Source of the DNA: Omnitrophica WOR_2 bacterium GWA2_47_8
GTDB lineage: Bacteria > Omnitrophota > Gorgyraeia > Zapsychrales > GWA2-47-8
NCBI GenBank assembly: GCA_001805375.1
Contig: MHFY01000126.1
Span: forward strand, 11,179 to 22,183
Reading direction: 5' to 3'
Length of the DNA: 11,005 nucleotides
In this document: piece after piece, positions 6,108 through 11,005 of the stretch
Layout of the letters: every line of letters begins with the position of its first letter
How positions within the stretch are numbered: position 1 is the stretch's first letter
Program-made: the position numbers and the translations under genes
The notes under the pieces: model-generated
Database searches by the model: none
Seen by the model: the letters and a program-made list of their open reading frames with translations, nothing else
Told to the model about the DNA's origin: nothing

Positions 6108-7118
6108 ATGGTTAAAAAAATGAAAAGATCACTTCCGGGAGTTATGATCTCATTACTCGCGGGGGGCGTATTTTTTTCATCCGCTGTGCTTGCCCAGGAC
6201 GTCCAGGTTGCTCCCTCCGAATCCTTATCCAGCTACATCATGGGTACTATTTATGAGCAGTACGGCCAGACAGAAGAGGCTGTCTTGGAATTCGAGAAAG
6301 CCAAAGAGCTCGACGATAATAACCATAATATCTATTTTAAACTCGGTTCCAATTACGCCCGTCTGGGCCGTTTAAAAGAGGCCATCGAAGCCCTTAAATA
6401 TGTGATCAAATTAAGGCCGACGGAACTGCAGGCGCATTATCTTTTGGCCCTTGTTTATTCGACTCAAAAGGATTACACCAAGGCTGCCTCTGAATACGAG
6501 ATCATCCTCAAATCCCTGGCGAGTGATGAACCCGACAATATTGAGATCTACGGTTATTTAGGTCAGCTGTATTATTCGCAAGGAAAATATCAAGAGGCGA
6601 TCGAGCAGTTTGAAAAGATACTCTCCCTCGAACCTAAAAATGCCAACGTGATGTATCTATTAGGTTCGCTTTATCTGGAAGTGGATAAACGCACCGAGGC
6701 CCTGAATTTATTTTTAAAGGCGGTTGATATCGATCCGGAACACGACGGCTGCCTCAATACCTTGGCTTACCTTTACGCCGAGGAAGGGATAAATCTCGAT
6801 GACGCTTTGAGTTTTATCAATCGCGCGCTGGCCATTGATCCAGATAACGGCGCGTATCTGGATAGCCTAGGCTGGATCTATTATAAAAAAGGTGAGTATC
6901 CCGAGGCCTTAAAACATCTCCAAAAAGCGGATAGCATCCTTCATGACCCTGTTATCTATGAACATATGGGAGATGTCTATTTCGCACTCCAAGAGCCGGA
7001 CCAAGCCAAAAAGAATTGGGACCGTTCGCTAGAATTGCTGCCCGATCAGGAAAATGTCCTCAAGAAAATTACCCAATTGCAGGAAAAAGTTTCGGTCCAG
7101 CGTTCAAAAAGCCAATAA
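6108..7118 (+). CDS. Secreted tetratricopeptide-repeat protein
   Basis: The 336-residue product has a Sec signal peptide (MVKKMKR, hydrophobic stretch, likely cleavage after VLA at about residue 29). About eight consecutive 34-residue TPR units follow, from about residue 38 to 325. Clear ones are YAQRLGR-like units such as SNYARLGRLKEAIEALKYVI, LYYSQGKYQEAIEQFEKI, LGWIYYKKGEYPEALKHLQK and VYFALQEPDQAKKNWDRSLE. TPR arrays are protein-binding scaffolds; a periplasmic or envelope assembly role is plausible but the partner is unknown. No catalytic domain is present. A ribosome site AAAGGGG lies 7-13 bases before the ATG. The product ends 19 bases before ispE, so the two are likely co-transcribed. 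Confidence 0.9.
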   Translation: MVKKMKRSLPGVMISLLAGGVFFSSAVLAQDVQVAPSESLSSYIMGTIYEQYGQTEEAVLEFEKAKELDDNNHNIYFKLGSNYARLGRLKEAIEALKYVIKLRPTELQAHYLLALVYSTQKDYTKAASEYEIILKSLASDEPDNIEIYGYLGQLYYSQGKYQEAIEQFEKILSLEPKNANVMYLLGSLYLEVDKRTEALNLFLKAVDIDPEHDGCLNTLAYLYAEEGINLDDALSFINRALAIDPDNGAYLDSLGWIYYKKGEYPEALKHLQKADSILHDPVIYEHMGDVYFALQEPDQAKKNWDRSLELLPDQENVLKKITQLQEKVSVQRSKSQ

Positions 7119-7137
7119 TTGCCATCGCACGCCTTTG

Positions 7138-8067
7138 ATGTCTCGCCATAAAACATTACATCTCCATTCACCTGCCAAATTAAATCTCTATTTAAGGGTC
7201 CTCAACAAAAGAAAAGACGGGTATCACAACATCGTGACGCTCTTTGAGCGTATCGATCTGTTCGATGTTTTGACATTCCGTTGTAATGCGGGCGGAGGGA
7301 TCAAGATCTATTGTGACCATCCGGATGTCCCGAAGGGTGCGAAGAATCTGGTCTATAAAGCCGCGCAAATGTTAAAGAAGGAGCATCGTGTCAGCGCGGG
7401 TGTCGATATCCGGATCAAAAAACAGATCCCGGTAGCCGCGGGTTTGGGAGGAGGTTCCAGCAATGCGGCAACGGCACTTTTGGCGCTAAACCGTTTGTGG
7501 CGGTTATCGTTAACTCAAAAAGAGCTTTTAGGGTACGCGAAAAGGATCGGCGCGGATGTCGCCTTTTTCATACATGATTGCCGTTGGGCGCTGGGAGAAG
7601 AGCGGGGAGATGAGATCCGCAGAATTCCGCTAAAAACCAGGCTTTGGCACATCCTCGTTGTTCCGCGGATCAAGATGTATACCAAGGCGGTTTACGAGGC
7701 TTTTCAGCCGGCCAAAACTGATATAACTTATCGAAAATCCGAGGGTTACAGCACCGGTCCGGTCCCAAGGAATTTGTTGACAAACCAAAAGCAGAATGTT
7801 AATATTCTAATCCGCCATTTAAGGCAAAACGACCTTAGAGGAGTAGGACAGTTTATTTTAAATGATTTAGAATCCAGTAGTTTTCGTCTCTGTTCAAATT
7901 TAAAAGAGTTAAAAGAGACGGTCCTAAATCACGCGCCTTTAGGGGGGCTTCTTTCGGGAAGCGGGCCTTCGATCTTCGGCTTGGTCAAGACAAAGAAAGA
8001 GGCTGAGAAGATAAGGTCAGTCTTAAGAAAGAAGTACAGTCAGTCCTTCGTCGTAGGCAGCCTTTAG
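7138..8067 (+). CDS. ispE: 4-diphosphocytidyl-2-C-methyl-D-erythritol kinase
   Basis: IspE is the GHMP-family kinase that phosphorylates CDP-methylerythritol in the MEP isoprenoid pathway. With the start at 7138 the product has 309 residues, a little above the usual 280-300. It shows SPAKLNLYL with the expected substrate-site Lys14, DGYHNI, the ATP-binding motif PVAAGLGGGSSNAA (glycines at about 102-106), GADVAFF with the expected catalytic Asp140, and the third GHMP motif SGSGPS (273-278). An ATG in the same frame at 7054 would add 28 residues lying inside the TPR gene and unlike any IspE N-terminus, so 7138 is preferred. No clear Shine-Dalgarno sequence precedes 7138; translation may be coupled to the TPR gene, which ends 19 bases upstream. 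Confidence 0.94.
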   Translation: MSRHKTLHLHSPAKLNLYLRVLNKRKDGYHNIVTLFERIDLFDVLTFRCNAGGGIKIYCDHPDVPKGAKNLVYKAAQMLKKEHRVSAGVDIRIKKQIPVAAGLGGGSSNAATALLALNRLWRLSLTQKELLGYAKRIGADVAFFIHDCRWALGEERGDEIRRIPLKTRLWHILVVPRIKMYTKAVYEAFQPAKTDITYRKSEGYSTGPVPRNLLTNQKQNVNILIRHLRQNDLRGVGQFILNDLESSSFRLCSNLKELKETVLNHAPLGGLLSGSGPSIFGLVKTKKEAEKIRSVLRKKYSQSFVVGSL

Positions 8068-8075
8068 AGAGGAGT
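8068..8075 (+). promoter_or_regulatory. Strong ribosome binding site of spoVG
   Basis: AGAGGAG directly follows the ispE stop codon and lies about six bases before the spoVG ATG. This fixes the spoVG start and suggests an ispE-spoVG transcript. Confidence 0.8.
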
Positions 8076-8080
8076 TTGAT

Positions 8081-8491
8081 ATGGAGATCACAGAGATCCG
8101 TGTATTCATCAAAGAAGGGCAGGATAAGAAGTTAAAAGCTTATACGACAGTGACATTTGACAACGCCTTTGTGGTTAGAAATATTAAAGTTATCCAGGGA
8201 TCGAGCGGCCTGTTCATTGCCATGCCTTCCCGAAAAGTAAAGCACCCATGCCCCAAGTGCAGTTTTAAAAATGAAGCGGGCAGCAAATTTTGCAATAAAT
8301 GCGGCGGTGGCTTGCCGGTCGTGGAGCAGCACCAGCCCGTTGATACAAAAGCAGAACATCGAGATATAGCGCATCCTATCACCAAAGATTTTCGTGAATA
8401 TCTGCAGTCGAAGATCCTGGATGCATTTAAAAAAGAAGTAGAGAGTGGAAGTCCTTCCAAGGGTGCTTCCGATCACCATGATGACGAGTGA
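8081..8491 (+). CDS. spoVG: SpoVG-family regulator with an inserted zinc ribbon
   Basis: SpoVG proteins are small DNA- and RNA-binding regulators, about 85-100 residues long. This product has 136. Residues 1-52 are a normal SpoVG N-terminal half (ITEIRVF, LKAYTTVTFDNAFVVRNIKVI, GLFIAMPSRK). Residues 94-118 resume the family sequence with RDIAHPITKDFREYLQSKILDAF. Between them, in place of the usual short turn, sits an insert of about 40 residues holding CPKC and CNKCG (Cys57, Cys60, Cys71, Cys74), a rubredoxin-knuckle zinc ribbon. The C-terminal tail is acidic and His-rich (DHHDDE). The insert is in frame with no sign of a frameshift. It could add a nucleic-acid- or protein-binding surface. 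The gene follows ispE by 13 bases and has a strong ribosome site. Confidence 0.92.
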   Translation: MEITEIRVFIKEGQDKKLKAYTTVTFDNAFVVRNIKVIQGSSGLFIAMPSRKVKHPCPKCSFKNEAGSKFCNKCGGGLPVVEQHQPVDTKAEHRDIAHPITKDFREYLQSKILDAFKKEVESGSPSKGASDHHDDE

Positions 8492-8503
8492 GATTTACTC
8501 TTT

Positions 8504-8530
8504 TGGTTTGGGCCTTCTGGCGCCAAACCA
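8504..8530 (+). terminator. Hairpin after spoVG
   Basis: TGGTTTGG (8504-8511) pairs perfectly with CCAAACCA (8523-8530), and three further G-C pairs form across a bulged G around the loop TTCT. There is no following T-run, so it may be an RNA processing or stabilising hairpin between spoVG and the tRNA rather than a true terminator. Confidence 0.45.
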
Positions 8531-8561
8531 TCCTTTAGATCGATTATTTAAGGGATTAATT

Positions 8562-8633
8562 TGCCCGGTGGTGTAATCGGTAACACAGCAGAATTTGGAT
8601 CTGCTTTTCCAGGTTCGAGTCCTGGCTGGGCAG
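8562..8633 (+). tRNA. tRNA-Gln, anticodon TTG
   Basis: A full cloverleaf can be drawn. The acceptor stem is TGCCCGG (8562-8568) with CTGGGCA (8626-8632), including one G-U pair. The D arm is GTG/CAC with loop TAATCGGTAA. The anticodon stem is GCAGA/TCTGC (8588-8592, 8600-8604), with loop ATTTGGA and anticodon TTG at 8595-8597. The variable loop has four bases, and the T arm is CCAGG-TTCGAGT-CCTGG (8609-8625). The discriminator is G8633, as expected for glutamine. CCA is not encoded, so it must be added by the CCA-adding enzyme. Confidence 0.96.
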
Positions 8634-8697
8634 TACTTCGACTCGCCCTGCCGGCTCGCTCAGTACAAGTGGAGAAGTATTTAGGCGAGGAGAAGTA
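8634..8697. repeat. Imperfect palindrome directly abutting the tRNA 3' end
   Basis: TACTTCGACTCGCC (8634-8647) pairs with GGCGAGGAGAAGTA (8684-8697) at 12 of 14 positions. GAGAAGTA is duplicated at 8672-8679 and 8690-8697. The interior (CGGCTCGCTCAGTAC) is of a kind often seen in dispersed extragenic palindromes. It begins at the base after the tRNA discriminator, so it could serve in tRNA 3' processing, or have inserted at the tRNA end. Confidence 0.65.
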
Positions 8698-8713
8698 ATC
8701 CGATTGGCTCTAT

Positions 8714-8798
8714 GTGCTGATTTTTCCTTGTATGGCTTTTAGAGGAAATCAGTACTATCCCAATTTCATCTCTTGGGACAATTGAGGAAAATTGGGAT
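8714..8798 (+). promoter_or_regulatory. Structured glmU leader with competing hairpins
   Basis: Hairpin A pairs 8714-8723 with 8746-8755 (ten pairs, one G-U; extendable by two pairs). Hairpin B pairs ATCCCAATTT (8757-8766) perfectly with 8789-8798, placing the Shine-Dalgarno GAGGA (8784-8788) in its loop and the first two bases of the glmU ATG in its stem. A competing hairpin C pairs TCCCAA (8758-8763) with 8773-8778 and would free the start codon. Such exclusive pairings could control translation; no known riboswitch or glmS-type ribozyme is recognised. Confidence 0.45.
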
Positions 8799-10053
8799 GA
8801 AAGATTTAAAGACAATTATTTTGGCTGCCGGAAAAGGGACCCGCATGCGATCGGGTCTTCCGAAGGTATTGCACCCGATCTGCGGCCAGGCCATGATCCA
8901 ATATGTTTTAGATCTCAGCCGTAGGGTCGGTTCTTTGAAAACATACGCCGTGTTGGGCCATAAGTATCAAGAGGTGAAAGCTTATTTAGGCAAGAACGCT
9001 GAAATCGTTCTTCAGAAAAAACTTCTTGGGACCGCCGACGCGGTGAAATACACAGAGCGTTATTTAAAGAATCATAAAGGCCATGTCCTTATTTTATGCG
9101 GCGACACGCCGTTGTTAAGGGAAGAAACCGTGAAGAGGTTGCTGCGCAAACACCGGGCCTCTAACGCGGCCTGCACGCTGTTAACGGCCGTCGTGCATGA
9201 GCCATTTGGTTATGGACGGATCATCAAGGGGGAGCATGGCGAGGTCCTGGCGGTCCGCGAAGAAAAGGATGCCAGCGACTTTGAGCGGAACATCGCCGAG
9301 ATCAACGTGGGCGTGTATTGCTTTAAAGCCCCTGAATTATTCAAAGCCTTAAAGTTGGTCAAGGCCAACCCGAAGAAAAAGGAATTTTACTTAACGGACA
9401 TTATTGAGATTTTCAGAGAACAGAATTTGGAGGTCGTGGCGGTTGAGGCCGAGGATGCGAGAGAAGGATTGGGCGTCAACAGCCGAGAAGATCTGGCGTT
9501 TGCCGAATCGGTCCACCGGGGAAGGATCTTAAAAAGATTGATGGACGCCGGGGTGACGATCGTTGCCCCTCAAACAACTTATATTGACAGTGATGTCAAG
9601 ATCGGACAGGATACGGTCATAAAACCTTTTACCGTGATCGAGCAAAATGTGCGGATCGGCAAAAATTGTTCGATCGGGCCGTTCGCGCGGATAAGGCCGG
9701 GGACACGGATCGCGGATGCGGTTGAGATCGGGAATTTTACGGAAGTATCGCGGTCACGCCTTGATAAAAGAACGGTCATGAAACATTTTAGCTTTTTAGG
9801 CGACGCGCGGGTCGGATCGTCGGTTAATATCGGAGCGGGCACGGTCACGGCGAATTATGACGGTCAAAATAAGAACGTGACACAGATCAGCAGCAATGCG
9901 TTTATCGGTTCGGATTCGATTTTGGTCGCACCGGTACGGATTGGAAAAGGGGCCACAACGGCCGCCGGGGCGGTGGTGGTTAAGAACACACGCGTGCCGG
10001 ACGGCGGACTGGTCATGGGAATTCCGGCAAGGATCATAAAAAGGAAGAAATAG
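8797..10053 (+). CDS. glmU: Bifunctional UDP-GlcNAc pyrophosphorylase / glucosamine-1-phosphate acetyltransferase, short form
   Basis: GlmU acetylates GlcN-1-P and couples it to UTP, giving UDP-GlcNAc for peptidoglycan and lipopolysaccharide. The product has 418 residues from the ATG at 8797, which has GAGGA eight bases upstream; a TTG in frame at 8773 is less likely. The uridylyltransferase half has LAAGKGTRM, LPKVLH, LGTADAV, CGDTPLL, FGYGRI, EINVGVY and GVNS. The C-terminal left-handed beta-helix has IRPG (Arg300), His330 in KHFSFLGD (the expected acetyltransferase base), NIGAGT and NYDGQNK. Two residues that bind GlcN-1-P in E. coli, Lys351 and Tyr366, align without gaps to Ser318 and Phe333 here. 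The helix also seems about 30 residues shorter before IRPG. Prs follows after two bases. Confidence 0.94.
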   Translation: MKDLKTIILAAGKGTRMRSGLPKVLHPICGQAMIQYVLDLSRRVGSLKTYAVLGHKYQEVKAYLGKNAEIVLQKKLLGTADAVKYTERYLKNHKGHVLILCGDTPLLREETVKRLLRKHRASNAACTLLTAVVHEPFGYGRIIKGEHGEVLAVREEKDASDFERNIAEINVGVYCFKAPELFKALKLVKANPKKKEFYLTDIIEIFREQNLEVVAVEAEDAREGLGVNSREDLAFAESVHRGRILKRLMDAGVTIVAPQTTYIDSDVKIGQDTVIKPFTVIEQNVRIGKNCSIGPFARIRPGTRIADAVEIGNFTEVSRSRLDKRTVMKHFSFLGDARVGSSVNIGAGTVTANYDGQNKNVTQISSNAFIGSDSILVAPVRIGKGATTAAGAVVVKNTRVPDGGLVMGIPARIIKRKK

Positions 10054-10055
10054 CT

Positions 10056-11003
10056 ATGAATGGGATGGCCATCTTTTGTGGGAATGCTAACAGGAAATTA
10101 GCGGAAGATATATGCAAATCATTGCATGTTCCTTTGGCAGAAGTTTTGATCGGGCGTTTCAGCGAAGGCGAGATCAGGGTCAAGATCCAGGAGAATATCC
10201 GCGGGCGGGATGTTTTTATTATCCAGCCCACCTGTCCTCCGACCAACGAGAATTTAATGGAGTTATTGATCTTGATCGATGCGGCCAGGCGGGCGTCGGC
10301 CAATCGTATCACCGCTGTGATCCCCTATTACGGTTACGCGCGTCAGGATAGAAAAGATCAGCCGCGGGTCCCTATCACCGCCAAGTTAGTGGCGAATCTG
10401 ATCGTTTCCGCCGGAGCCAATCGTATTTTGACGATGGACCTGCACGCCAATCAGATCCAGGGGTTCTTTGATATTCCGGTCGATCATTTGTACGCGATCA
10501 ACGTCCTTTGCGATTATTTTAGCAGTAAAAGATTGAAGAACCCGGTCGTGGTTTCGCCGGATGTGGGCGGGATAAAAATGGCCCGCGCTTACGCGAAGCG
10601 TTTATCGGCGGGTTTGGCGATCGTGGATAAAAGGCGTATCAGCCCCGAGGCGACGGAGGCCATGCATATTTTAGGCGAGGTCACGGGGAAGACCGCCGTT
10701 ATCGTGGATGATATTGTGGCCACGGCAAGCTCGATCATCGAGGCCATTGATACGTTAAGCAAGGAAGGTGTTAAAGATGTTTATGTCGCGGTCAGCCACG
10801 GGATCTTGTCCGGTGATGCCTTGGAAAGGATCCGCAATTGTAAAAATTTAAAAGAAATTGTCATAACGGACAGTATCCCCTTTACCAAAGGAAAAGAAAA
10901 CCCAAAGATAAAAGTGGTGAGCATAGCTCCGCTTTTGGCGGAGGCTATCCACCGAACTCATAATGAAGAATCCATAAGTTGTTTATTTGACGAAACGAGG
11001 TGA
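10056..11003 (+). CDS. prs: Ribose-phosphate pyrophosphokinase (PRPP synthase, class I)
   Basis: Prs transfers pyrophosphate from ATP to ribose-5-phosphate to give PRPP for nucleotide, histidine and tryptophan synthesis. The 315-residue product is complete, ending TGA two bases before the window edge, and matches the usual length. It shows GRFSEGEI, GRDVFIIQP, YYGYARQDRKD, MDLHANQIQGFFDIPVD, VVSPDVGG, IVDKRR of the flexible catalytic loop and the PRPP-loop region. That loop reads DDIVATASS rather than the usual DDxIDTxGT, so the second acidic residue is replaced by Ala. The start ATG at 10056 has AAGGAAG about eight bases upstream and lies two bases after the glmU stop, so the two genes are translated from one message. 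Confidence 0.95.
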   Translation: MNGMAIFCGNANRKLAEDICKSLHVPLAEVLIGRFSEGEIRVKIQENIRGRDVFIIQPTCPPTNENLMELLILIDAARRASANRITAVIPYYGYARQDRKDQPRVPITAKLVANLIVSAGANRILTMDLHANQIQGFFDIPVDHLYAINVLCDYFSSKRLKNPVVVSPDVGGIKMARAYAKRLSAGLAIVDKRRISPEATEAMHILGEVTGKTAVIVDDIVATASSIIEAIDTLSKEGVKDVYVAVSHGILSGDALERIRNCKNLKEIVITDSIPFTKGKENPKIKVVSIAPLLAEAIHRTHNEESISCLFDETR

Positions 11004-11005
11004 AA

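Noticed and set aside
7054..7137. Upstream ATG extending ispE by 28 residues
   Set aside because: The extension lies within the TPR coding region in another frame, is rich in Lys/Arg/Ser and unlike IspE N-termini; the family sequence begins right after 7138.
8773..8796. TTG start for glmU eight codons upstream
   Set aside because: The ATG at 8797 has GAGGA at the right distance and directly precedes the conserved LAAGKGTRM strand.

Overview
The window reads as a chromosomal stretch from a Gram-negative, diderm bacterium of the PVC neighbourhood, most likely Candidatus Omnitrophota (OP3). This placement is inference. It rests on secreted and inner-membrane-anchored periplasmic proteins, a very small basic AURKAIP1/COX24-type protein, a SpoVG carrying a zinc-ribbon insertion, a large multidomain protein at the left edge, and intergenic spaces crowded with palindromic repeats. 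There is no phage, transposase, CRISPR array or rRNA here. Most genes are ordinary housekeeping genes; the less ordinary material is in the intergenic spaces and in a few proteins with unusual inserts or residues.

Layout. 1-1816: the 3' part of a large protein I do not recognise, with a Fis-like helix-turn-helix and a possible divergent kinase-like core. 1817-2176: a 360-base gene-free stretch holding two long inverted repeats and then a promoter. 2177-3132: cutA and a secreted TlpA-like thioredoxin, separated by a small palindromic repeat. 3234-4754 (minus): a membrane-anchored PpiD/SurA-type peptidyl-prolyl isomerase. 4755-5036: a divergent control region with one well-formed sigma-70-type promoter per strand, a 5'-end hairpin for the isomerase, and a heptad-repeat hairpin in the hisG leader. 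5037-5912: long-form hisG. 5926-6027: a 33-residue bS22/mS38-like protein gene, followed by a GC-rich hairpin. 6108-7118: a secreted eight-TPR protein. 7138-8491: ispE and spoVG, closely packed. 8562-8633: tRNA-Gln(TTG), abutted by another palindrome. 8797-11003: glmU and prs, two bases apart.

Functionally the right half is a growth cluster: IspE feeds isoprenoid (and so undecaprenyl carrier) synthesis, GlmU makes UDP-GlcNAc for peptidoglycan and lipopolysaccharide, Prs makes PRPP (also the substrate of HisG), and SpoVG is a nucleic-acid-binding regulator. The order ispE-spoVG-glmU-prs matches the well-known Bacillus/Clostridium order, which is notable in a diderm. The left half holds envelope and periplasm quality-control genes (thioredoxin, PPIase).

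No complete novel defence or mobile system is visible. The best leads are the zinc-ribbon SpoVG, the shortened GlmU with changed acetyltransferase-site residues, the heptad-repeat leader of hisG, the paired long hairpins at 1882-2108, and the unrecognised HTH/kinase-like protein at the left edge.
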